A model generated the notes under the pieces. It was not told the DNA's origin and did not search any database. It saw only the letters and a program-made list of their open reading frames with translations. Shown piece by piece: positions 34,632-41,942 of a DNA stretch of 46,190 nt. Position numbers and translations under genes: made by a program. Positions within the stretch are counted from its first letter, which is position 1. Every line of letters starts with the position of its first letter. The stretch is taken from positions 1 to 46,190 of the forward strand of contig JANTGA010000003.1 in assembly GCA_024763175.1 (NCBI GenBank). The letters run 5' to 3'. The stretch comes from Sulfurovum sp. Lineage in GTDB: Bacteria; Campylobacterota; Campylobacteria; Campylobacterales; Sulfurovaceae.

Positions 34632-34657
34632 CCCATTGAGGCACTACTTGATGGAGT

Positions 34658-35062
34658 TTACTTGCCCTCTACGACTTCTGCACCCTTCTCGGCACCTTTT
34701 TCTACACCCTCTTTGGCACCTTTGGCGGTTCCTTCGACGATGCCTGTGACTGCACCGGCAGCAGCACCCACTACAGCACCGACAACCGGAACTGCATCAT
34801 TCCCTTTTTTTGCACCTTCGGCTGCTCCCTCGAGTGTACCTTCTACTGCTCCTGCAGCAGTGCCGACAGCACCTCCGGCTACACTACCCACAGCTTCGCC
34901 GCCTTTTGTGGCTGCAGACTTTTCTGCAGCAACTGTTTTGTTTGCTTCTGTTGCTGTCTTGTTTGCCTCTGCTTTTGCAGCTTCTTCAGCAAATGCTGCA
35001 CCAGAGAGTGCAATGAGTGTCGCTACTGACAGTAGACTTCCCGTAATAACCTTTTTTACCAT
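34658..35062 (-). CDS. Exported Ala/Gly/Lys-rich protein with glycine-zipper-like repeats
   Basis: A 134-residue protein with a signal peptide ending near AFA-EEA (residues 1 to about 25). A charged EAAKAEANKTATEANKT stretch follows. The rest is built of small-residue motifs (VGSVAGGAVGTAAGAVEG and VVGAVVGAAAGAVTGIVEG) alternating with lysine-rich links (GAKKGN, KGAKEGVEKGAEK). The GxxxGxxxG spacing resembles glycine-zipper proteins that insert in or cover membranes, while the composition also recalls stress-related hydrophilins. ATG 35062 has an AAGGA site. An open frame on the opposite strand is a compositional shadow. Confidence 0.8.
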   Translation of the reverse strand: MVKKVITGSLLSVATLIALSGAAFAEEAAKAEANKTATEANKTVAAEKSAATKGGEAVGSVAGGAVGTAAGAVEGTLEGAAEGAKKGNDAVPVVGAVVGAAAGAVTGIVEGTAKGAKEGVEKGAEKGAEVVEGK

Positions 35063-35186
35063 ACCAAATCCTTCAATTTTATTTTTTTGTACGAGATAAT
35101 TCTACATTAATTAAACTTTAGTAAATATAAATTGAATATATTAAAGCATAGCAAGAGTATCATGTGGTCAAAAAAGTATAGACCAT

Positions 35187-37028
35187 ATGATCAAAATTAC
35201 AAATTTAACCAAAAATTTTCACAGCGTTCCACTTTTTAGTCATTTGAACTTCACGCTAGCACCAGGCAATCGTATTGGCTTGGTAGGACGCAATGGTTCA
35301 GGCAAATCTACACTCTTCAGAATTATCCTGGGTGAAGAGCCTTATGACGAGGGAGAGATCACGCTCCCCAAGGGTTACACGATCGGTGCACTCAGGCAGC
35401 ATATCACATTGACCAAACCGACGGTTCTGGAGGAGTGTGCTCAGGTATTGAGCGAAGAGGAGCAGTACAATCTGTATAAGATTGAAAAGATGCTCTTTGG
35501 CCTGGGGTTTGAGCAGGCAGATTTGGAGAAGGATCCTATGAGTTTTTCAGGCGGTTATCAGATACGGATCAATCTGGTCAAACTGCTCGCCACAGAGCCC
35601 AATCTACTGCTGTTGGATGAGCCGACTAACTATCTCGATATCGTTTCGATGCGCTGGCTCAAAGGATTTTTGCGCCGTTTTGACGGGGAAGTGATCCTGA
35701 TCACGCATGATCGTGCGTTTATGGATGCTGTGACGACCCATACGATGGGAATACATCGAAAAACACTGAAGAGCATCAAGGGTGATACTAAAAAATATTA
35801 TGCCCAATTGAAAGAGGATGAGATCCACTACGAAAAGATGCGGCTCAACCAGGAGAAGAAGATCGCGGAACTTGAAGATTTCATTGCTCGCAACAAGACA
35901 CGAGCCTCCACCGCTGCGATGGCACAGGGCAAAGTCAAGGAGCTGGAGAAGATCGAAGTGATGGAGAAGCTGGCAGGCGAAGCAGATCTTCATTTTCGCT
36001 TCAACTACAAAGAGACGCCAGCCAAACTCCTGCTCGAAGCGACAGATCTCGGCTTTGGCTACGATCCTGCCAACCCATTGTTCGACAAGATCACTTTTGC
36101 ACTACAGAAGGGCAAGCGCATTGCAATCATCGGAAAAAACGGTAAGGGGAAATCAACACTGCTCAACTATCTCGCCGGAGATCTTCCGATGCAGAAGGGT
36201 ACACTGACATATCATCCTGCTACGACTTTTGCCCATTTTGGCCAGACCAATATCGAAAGACTCTCTCTAAAGCATACGATCATCGAGGAGATACAGGATG
36301 CCGACCGCAAGCTGGGGATCGCTTCGGTGCGTTCGATCTGCGGCACGATGATGTTTGGGGGAGAGCTGGCAGATAAGAGAATCGAAGTTCTCTCGGGAGG
36401 AGAACGGAGCAGGGTGATGCTGGGCCGGATCATCGCTACACCTGCCAATCTTCTCTTTCTCGATGAGCCGACCAATCACCTCGATATGCAGTCGATTGAT
36501 TCGCTCTGTGACGCGATCGATGCTTTCCCGGGTTCAGTGGTTCTGGTCACGCACTCGGAGATGCTGCTGCGCCGCCTGGCCGACCAGTTGATCATCTTTC
36601 GTCATCACGGAGCGGAGTTCTTTGACGGTGATTACGAGGCTTTCCTCGAAAAGATCGGATGGGACGACGACGTAGAGAGCGAGAAGCCTGCCAAAGCACC
36701 CAAGTCAGCAGGAATTTCCAAAAAAGAGTTGAAAAAACAGCGCTCGGAACTCATTGCTGAGAGAGGAAAAGCGATCAATCCTCTCAAAAAAGAGATCGAG
36801 CATTGTGAAACGCGCATCATCACACTCGAAGAGGAGGTCGAATCGGACAATGCCCTGCTGATCACTGCTTCACAGTCGGGCGATATCGGCGAGATCCAGT
36901 CTCTCTCCAAGAGAGTTGCGGAAGCCAACCGTGAGATCGAAACACTTTTCGAGAGGCTGGAGCAGGCACAGGAGTCATTTGATACACTTTGGGATGCGTA
37001 TGAGAAAAGATTGGAGGTGTTATCGTAA
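35187..37028 (+). CDS. ABC-F family ATPase
   Basis: A 613-residue soluble protein with two ABC ATPase domains and no membrane segment, as in translation factors of the ABC-F group. Walker A motifs are GRNGSGKST (first) and GKNGKGKST (second). Signatures are FSGGYQIRINL and LSGGERSRVML. Both Walker B/D-loops are canonical (LLLLDEPTNYLD and LLFLDEPTNHLD), so both sites should hydrolyse ATP. A basic interdomain linker (residues about 220-265) and a C-terminal coiled coil (about 510-610) are present. Members bind the ribosomal E site and relieve stalling; some give antibiotic resistance. The subgroup is not assigned. No clear ribosome site precedes ATG 35187. Confidence 0.92.
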   Translation: MIKITNLTKNFHSVPLFSHLNFTLAPGNRIGLVGRNGSGKSTLFRIILGEEPYDEGEITLPKGYTIGALRQHITLTKPTVLEECAQVLSEEEQYNLYKIEKMLFGLGFEQADLEKDPMSFSGGYQIRINLVKLLATEPNLLLLDEPTNYLDIVSMRWLKGFLRRFDGEVILITHDRAFMDAVTTHTMGIHRKTLKSIKGDTKKYYAQLKEDEIHYEKMRLNQEKKIAELEDFIARNKTRASTAAMAQGKVKELEKIEVMEKLAGEADLHFRFNYKETPAKLLLEATDLGFGYDPANPLFDKITFALQKGKRIAIIGKNGKGKSTLLNYLAGDLPMQKGTLTYHPATTFAHFGQTNIERLSLKHTIIEEIQDADRKLGIASVRSICGTMMFGGELADKRIEVLSGGERSRVMLGRIIATPANLLFLDEPTNHLDMQSIDSLCDAIDAFPGSVVLVTHSEMLLRRLADQLIIFRHHGAEFFDGDYEAFLEKIGWDDDVESEKPAKAPKSAGISKKELKKQRSELIAERGKAINPLKKEIEHCETRIITLEEEVESDNALLITASQSGDIGEIQSLSKRVAEANREIETLFERLEQAQESFDTLWDAYEKRLEVLS

Positions 37029-37073
37029 TACATCATTTGGGATAAAAACAGATAACACTGAAAGGAGTACAAA

Positions 37074-37820
37074 ATGTTTCACCCCTCTCTTGTCCATCAT
37101 CAGTCCTGCCGGGGTACCGACTGCCGACTGCATCTGCCCGACACCTTTGGTCTGCTTTGCTGGAATATACACAAAAACAACAGGCTGCCTGATTTTTCCC
37201 GCTATCTTGCATCGCTCCATACGGAGCACACGATCAGCTTGATGTTGTTTCAAGAGGCTGAGTTCAGGGATGAGAGTGCATACGGTCTAGGCGATTTTGC
37301 GTTCGATGCAGCAGCCAATCTGGAGTTGGCAGGCACCTTCTATGGGGTACTGACAGCTTCACCGATAGAGTCGAAGGAGGCAAAAGCCTATCTCTCTGAA
37401 GCCAAAGAGAGCCTGATCGGTACACACAAAAGCCTGCTGTTCAGCCGCTACCAATTTATAGACGGTACACCGTTGCTGATCCTCAATCTCCACGCGATCA
37501 ACTTCCGCGAGGCTGGCAGCTACGAGAGAGAGCTTAGGACTTTCATAGAGCGGACCGAAGCCTACGAGGGTGCAATGATCGTCGCAGGGGATTTCAACAG
37601 TTGGAGCAGAGGTCGTGCGCGAAGGCTCCACGCTTTCAGAGAGAGATTAGGACTGGATACGGTTCTCTTCGAAGAGAAGAGGAAGATCAAAGCGTTTATG
37701 GGGAAGCATCTTGACTTCATCTTCTACCGAGGAGTGGAATTGATCGACTCCGCCGTCTTTGATGATCACGAACTATCAGACCACAATCCGCTCTATGCGA
37801 AGTTTCGAATCATTTCTTAA
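37074..37820 (+). CDS. Endonuclease/exonuclease/phosphatase (EEP) family protein
   Basis: A 248-residue EEP-fold hydrolase. Conserved metal and catalytic blocks are LLCWNIHKNN (Asn), LFQEAEFRD (Glu), ILNLHAINF (His), VAGDFNSWSRGR (Asp/Asn) and ELSDHNPLYAKF (Asp/His). No signal peptide is apparent, so it should act in the cytoplasm, on nucleic acid or on a phosphoester. Start at ATG 37074 has AAAGGAG. It follows the ABC-F gene by 45 bases in the same direction and may be co-transcribed. Confidence 0.88.
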   Translation: MFHPSLVHHQSCRGTDCRLHLPDTFGLLCWNIHKNNRLPDFSRYLASLHTEHTISLMLFQEAEFRDESAYGLGDFAFDAAANLELAGTFYGVLTASPIESKEAKAYLSEAKESLIGTHKSLLFSRYQFIDGTPLLILNLHAINFREAGSYERELRTFIERTEAYEGAMIVAGDFNSWSRGRARRLHAFRERLGLDTVLFEEKRKIKAFMGKHLDFIFYRGVELIDSAVFDDHELSDHNPLYAKFRIIS

Positions 37821-37851
37821 GAGCCTCCTTTGTTATAAGAATACGAAAAGC

Positions 37852-38655
37852 TTAGTAGATCACTGCGCTGGTGTAGCCCACGACTTTGGAATCATCTCCG
37901 CTGTAGTCTGCACTGGTTCTGTAGTCAACAAGTTCCGATCGCAGGCCCAGTGATTTTGCTGCCCTTATGACTCCTTTGATCCCTGTAATCCCGCACGCTT
38001 CGCATCCTTGCTCCAGTTTTTTGACATTGAGCGAAGCGATCCCCTTCATACAGTTTCTATCGAGAGTGTAAGCCTTCTCTTTGTCATAGTAATGACTGAG
38101 ATCTGTGCTGATCACGACCACATTATCCGGATCTCGAAGAAGTGTTCTGATGATCTGTGCAAGTGATTTTGAAGAGAAGTCCCCGTAGATCAATTCAACG
38201 ACTTCCGCCCTGGGAAGATAGTGTTGCACAAACGGCATTTGCACTTCTGTAGAGTGCTCTTTCTGGTGCGCTTCGGGTACAAATTTGATTTTGAATTTTT
38301 TTGCGAGATCGATAAGATAAGCTGTGTCGATAGGGATGTCACCACAAGGTGACTCGTAGCTCTCAAAATAGCTTCCGCTGATCCCCTTGAAATAGTAATG
38401 GTGGCTTGGGCCAATGACGATTACGCGTTTGGCGGCACTGTTGGCAAGGATCGTATAAGCCGTATTGGCAGTAAAACCGCTATAGATGTATCCTGCATGC
38501 GGCACGATGATCGCTCTCGGGCTGACTTTAAAAACAGGTTTTGCACGAGTTTTTGGGCCGATCATTGCAGTAAATTTCCGGAAATAAATCTTTAATTTTG
38601 TGCAATTGTCGGGGTAAAACTGACCCCGGACTGCAGCTTTCCTCCGATGCTCCAT
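37852..38655 (-). CDS. amrB: Memo-family protein (AmmeMemoRadiSam system protein B)
   Basis: A 267-residue Memo-type protein. Motifs include VRGQFYPDN, IVPHAGYIYSGFTA, VIGPSHHYYFKGIS, STEVQMPFVQHYLP and ISTDLSHYYD, where conserved His and Asp/Cys residues form a metal-binding pocket resembling that of nonheme iron dioxygenases. The start overlaps the stop of the AMMECR1 gene (TAATG). In bacteria and archaea Memo, AMMECR1 and a radical SAM protein often occur together, with unknown biochemical role. The radical SAM member is not in this window. Confidence 0.9.
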   Translation of the reverse strand: MEHRRKAAVRGQFYPDNCTKLKIYFRKFTAMIGPKTRAKPVFKVSPRAIIVPHAGYIYSGFTANTAYTILANSAAKRVIVIGPSHHYYFKGISGSYFESYESPCGDIPIDTAYLIDLAKKFKIKFVPEAHQKEHSTEVQMPFVQHYLPRAEVVELIYGDFSSKSLAQIIRTLLRDPDNVVVISTDLSHYYDKEKAYTLDRNCMKGIASLNVKKLEQGCEACGITGIKGVIRAAKSLGLRSELVDYRTSADYSGDDSKVVGYTSAVIY

Positions 38656-39209
38656 TACTGCTCCTTGTATTTTGTGGCTTGGTATGTTTGGATGTCAGGA
38701 TGCTTTTCCAGACAATCTGCCGGGAGTCCCGCTTTTTGACAGAGACTGGAGAAAAAGCTGTCAAAGTGTGGTAATTGCTCCCAAACCTGAGGAAGATAGG
38801 TGGCTCTATACCCATTGTATTCCAAAACAACACCGTCGATATCGGGTCGAATCTTTGTTTTCAAATCTTTTGTAGAGCTATATGCCAAAGGCTTGGGCTC
38901 TGAAAGGATAGAGACTTCAACCTTGATTTTGTTCAACTCTTCAAGGCTGAGTGGTTTGAATCTCGGATCACGAAGCGCAGCGGATTGGGCATTGGCAATG
39001 ATATCTTTGTAGAGAGGCTGATAAGCTGAGAGTGATCCGATGCAGCCTCGCAGCTGATCATGTGCCCCTGTTGTCAATGTGACAAACGCAGCACCATTCT
39101 TTCTCAACTCAGGATAAGTTTTGAGTGCCTGATCCAGATCAAATGAACTATTCAGGCCCAAAGCAACTGCGATAGCTGCTTTGGCCAGCTGTATGGTGAT
39201 TTCACCCAT
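38655..39209 (-). CDS. amrA: AMMECR1-domain protein (AmmeMemoRadiSam system protein A)
   Basis: A 184-residue AMMECR1-domain protein. The invariant LRGCIGS motif is at about 53-59 and RDPRFKPLSLEEL and VWEQLPHFDSFFSSLCQKAGL are further family blocks. The reaction is unknown. The start ATG 39209 has an AAGGAG site five bases upstream. It overlaps the Memo gene by one base, so the two are translated together and probably form a functional unit. Confidence 0.9.
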   Translation of the reverse strand: MGEITIQLAKAAIAVALGLNSSFDLDQALKTYPELRKNGAAFVTLTTGAHDQLRGCIGSLSAYQPLYKDIIANAQSAALRDPRFKPLSLEELNKIKVEVSILSEPKPLAYSSTKDLKTKIRPDIDGVVLEYNGYRATYLPQVWEQLPHFDSFFSSLCQKAGLPADCLEKHPDIQTYQATKYKEQ

Positions 39210-39303
39210 TTTATCTCCTTTATATAGGGTTCTTGCTCATTATAGCACTCATGAGAATAATTTTCAAATGTTTTCAATCCAAATAAGAGTAAAATAATAG
39301 GTC

Positions 39304-41238
39304 ATGAAGCATTTCACACAAGAGACAAATCATATGGTAGACCAAAAACTGCTGCGCGATCTTTTTATGCATACCAATAGCAGTCTGACAACACTCCTGG
39401 TTCTCTCTGTTCTCTTTTTTATGTTTTTGCTCGGAAAGGTTCCGGGATCACTGTTGTATCCATGGTTTTTCCTTGTCTTTACGATCAATCTGAGCAGACT
39501 CTATGACACCTACGTGTATTTACACAAAGAACATCAAAAAACGTATCAGAAGTGGTATAAAATATTCACGTACAAATCCTATGTTACAGCACTTTTATGG
39601 GGCAGCAGCAGTCTCTTATTTTTGCCCCATATAGGTGACTTGGAGCTGAGAAATGTTGTGTTTATTTTTATTGTCGGTATCGGCAGCGGTGCAATGAGTT
39701 CTATTTCTCCCGATACGCGTGCGGCTGCAACGTATCTATTTTTATTGACTATGCCACTCTTTGCCTATCTTATTTTTCAGGGAGGAAGTACAAATTATGT
39801 GCTGGCTTTTATGCTTTTTGCTTATTTTTTTCTTCTCATCAGAGTCAGTCGAAATACCTGCGATACCTTGATCACCAACTATAAGCAGGAAGAAGCGTAT
39901 AAGGCAACACAAAATGAACTCAGCTATCTGGCTCGGCACGACGACTTGACATCGCTGGCAAATCGAAGAGGTTTTGTAGAGTATATGCAGAATCTTGTTG
40001 AAGAGAAGCATCATCAAGATCATTTCTCCATATTTTTTTATCTCGACCTTAACCAATTCAAGACAATCAATGATACGATGGGTCACAACGTAGGTGATCA
40101 GCTTTTGATCCTGGTGGCAAACAGGCTGAGACTTTTGATTACTGAGGATTATTTTCTTAGTAGACAGGGGGGAGATGAGTTCAGCATCGTGCTTCCTTTT
40201 GTCGCTACGAGCAAAAAAGAGGCTCAAAAGAAAGCGTATAGATTTAGCGTAAAACTTCAAAAAGCCTTTGTTTCGGCATTTTTGATCGAAGGACTGCATC
40301 TCTACATCAAAGGCAGTATCGGCATCGTGATCATTGAGCCGAAAATGGAAGATATCGAGGAGATTATCCGTTATGCTGACATCGCTATGTACAATGCCAA
40401 AAGAAAAGGCAGAAATGCTGTAGCCTACTATAATGCTACGCTGGACATAGAACGAAAAAAACTTTTCAGGTTGCGGCATGACCTTTATCGCGCAATTGAA
40501 AATCATGAGTTCAGACTCTATTATCAGCCAATTGTCACCATCAAAGATGATCGGTTGAGAGCTGCAGAAACACTTGTGCGGTGGTATCATCCGAAGCTGG
40601 GAGTACTGCTTCCTGAGACTTTTATTCCATTGGCTATCGAGTCAGGCTTGATTGATGAGATCGGATGGCTTGTGATTGATCTCGTCTGCAAGCAGATTAT
40701 GAAGTGGAAAAGCCAATCACTCTTTTTGTCCGAATATATCTCTGTCAACGTCAATGCGATACAGCTACAGGGCAGCAACTTTGAAGAGAAATTTTGGGGG
40801 ATTTTGAAAAAATATGGTGTCAAAGCCCATGAGATCAGACTGGAAATCACTGAAAATTCACTGATTGATAATTTTGAACAGACAAAAGAGATCATCGAAA
40901 GGCTCAGAGTGGAGGGCATCCGCTGTGCTATTGATGATTTTGGGATGGGATACTCGTCACTCTCCTATCTGAAAAAGTTCTCCTTTTCCGTATTAAAAAT
41001 TGATAGAGCATTTATCAAAGATATTTTGGAAAAGCCTGATGATATTTTCCTTGTCGAGAGTATTGTCTCTATAGGAAAAAAACTTGGATATCATATTATT
41101 ATAGAGGGAATAGAGACAGAGGAGCAAAAAAACCTGCTGATAAATATAGATGATTCGTTGCAGTATCAGGGTTTCCTCTTCAGTCCGCCACTGACAGCTT
41201 ACGCATTCACGAAAAGATTTCAGGCAAGTCTGGCCTAA
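39304..41238 (+). CDS. Membrane GGDEF-EAL protein (cyclic di-GMP metabolism)
   Basis: A 644-residue protein. Residues 1 to about 190 hold five or six membrane segments, an MHYT/MASE-like sensor without a recognised name. A GGDEF domain follows (DDLTSLANRRGF; active site RQGGDEF near residue 292). A C-terminal EAL domain has ETL in place of EAL (AAETLVRWYHP), but keeps the catalytic glutamate and the other ligands: ISVNVNAIQLQ, LEITENSLI, CAIDDFGMGYSSLSYLK, KIDRAFIKDI and IIEGIETEEQ. Both activities are therefore possible; which one dominates cannot be told. Start ATG 39304 has a weak site; ATG 39334 is an alternative. The 3' end overlaps the convergent Sel1 gene by four bases. Confidence 0.9.
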   Translation: MKHFTQETNHMVDQKLLRDLFMHTNSSLTTLLVLSVLFFMFLLGKVPGSLLYPWFFLVFTINLSRLYDTYVYLHKEHQKTYQKWYKIFTYKSYVTALLWGSSSLLFLPHIGDLELRNVVFIFIVGIGSGAMSSISPDTRAAATYLFLLTMPLFAYLIFQGGSTNYVLAFMLFAYFFLLIRVSRNTCDTLITNYKQEEAYKATQNELSYLARHDDLTSLANRRGFVEYMQNLVEEKHHQDHFSIFFYLDLNQFKTINDTMGHNVGDQLLILVANRLRLLITEDYFLSRQGGDEFSIVLPFVATSKKEAQKKAYRFSVKLQKAFVSAFLIEGLHLYIKGSIGIVIIEPKMEDIEEIIRYADIAMYNAKRKGRNAVAYYNATLDIERKKLFRLRHDLYRAIENHEFRLYYQPIVTIKDDRLRAAETLVRWYHPKLGVLLPETFIPLAIESGLIDEIGWLVIDLVCKQIMKWKSQSLFLSEYISVNVNAIQLQGSNFEEKFWGILKKYGVKAHEIRLEITENSLIDNFEQTKEIIERLRVEGIRCAIDDFGMGYSSLSYLKKFSFSVLKIDRAFIKDILEKPDDIFLVESIVSIGKKLGYHIIIEGIETEEQKNLLINIDDSLQYQGFLFSPPLTAYAFTKRFQASLA

Positions 41239-41819
41239 AAAACGATACTTCCATCCAGCTGAAGTCTATAGATCAACTCCTTTGCCTTTTTGTGGCCGCC
41301 ATAGGCTGCCTTGCGGCAGTACTCGATCGCCTTCTCCTGGCTTGTTTCGCATCCTAGCCCCTGGTCATACATTGCACCAAGATTGAACTGTGCCTGAGGA
41401 TTGCCCGCATCGGCTGCTTTTTTGAAAAGAATGAAAGCTTTGCGGTAATCCTGTTCGACACCCAGGCCCTCCTTGTAGAGTGCTGCGAGGTTATTGAATG
41501 CCTCGACATTTCCCCGCTTGGCAGCCTCTTCGTACCAGAAAGCCGCTTCGCTGTAGTTTTGCAGACATCCGTCGCCATTTTCAAAGGTGAGTGCAACTTC
41601 AAGTTGGGCGAGAGGTACTTCTCTGATCGCAGACTGGAGATAAAACCTGTGCGCCTTTTCCAAATCTCTCTCAAGACCCAAACCCTTGAAATAGAGATAG
41701 CCCAGATAGTAGAAGCTGGTCGCTTCACCCTCTTCAGCCAGGGCAGAATAGAGGGTGAAGGCTTTGTCATATTGTTTTGAGAGGAGGAGCTCGTAAGCTT
41801 CCTGTACTTTTGTTTGCAT
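41235..41819 (-). CDS. Sel1-repeat protein
   Basis: A 194-residue protein with about four or five Sel1-type TPR repeats of 36 residues (ATSFYYLGYLYFKGLGLERDLEKAHRFY; AFNNLAALYKEGLGVEQDYRKAF; AQFNLGAMYDQGLGCETSQEKA). These fold into an alpha-solenoid for protein contacts. There is no signal peptide from the preferred start, ATG 41819, which has an AAAGGA site, so it looks cytoplasmic. A longer frame to 41870 would run through the palindromic element. The 3' end overlaps the GGDEF-EAL gene. Confidence 0.87.
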   Translation of the reverse strand: MQTKVQEAYELLLSKQYDKAFTLYSALAEEGEATSFYYLGYLYFKGLGLERDLEKAHRFYLQSAIREVPLAQLEVALTFENGDGCLQNYSEAAFWYEEAAKRGNVEAFNNLAALYKEGLGVEQDYRKAFILFKKAADAGNPQAQFNLGAMYDQGLGCETSQEKAIEYCRKAAYGGHKKAKELIYRLQLDGSIVF

Positions 41820-41854
41820 AGCATTTCCTTTATATTGGATTGGTGATATCGATG

Positions 41855-41939
41855 ACTGGCGGGTACCCACAAGAGGTACCCCTACGGATGATGATGTTCG
41901 ACTCTCCGTAGGGGCAATCCCTTGTGGTTGCCCATCAGT
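41855..41939. repeat. REP/MITE-like palindromic element
   Basis: An 85-base imperfect palindrome between valS and the Sel1 gene. The arms (41861-41888 and 41905-41933) pair almost throughout. The core CCTACGGA/TCCGTAGG is perfect, the next segments GGTACCCC and GGGGCAAT are close, and ACCCACAAG pairs with CTTGTGGT. Outer ends ACTG/CAGT also pair. A 16-base loop is left. The GC-rich sequence differs from its A/T-rich surroundings. Related palindromes with a GTAGGGGC-AAT-CCCTTGTGG core are widespread as dispersed repeats in environmental bacteria. Confidence 0.75.
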
Positions 41940-41942
41940 TCC

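Noticed and set aside
34611-35099. 162-residue open frame on the plus strand
   Set aside because: It lies opposite the Ala/Gly/Lys-rich gene and encodes a low-complexity A/P/S/T sequence with no ribosome site. The minus-strand frame has a signal peptide and a good ribosome site.
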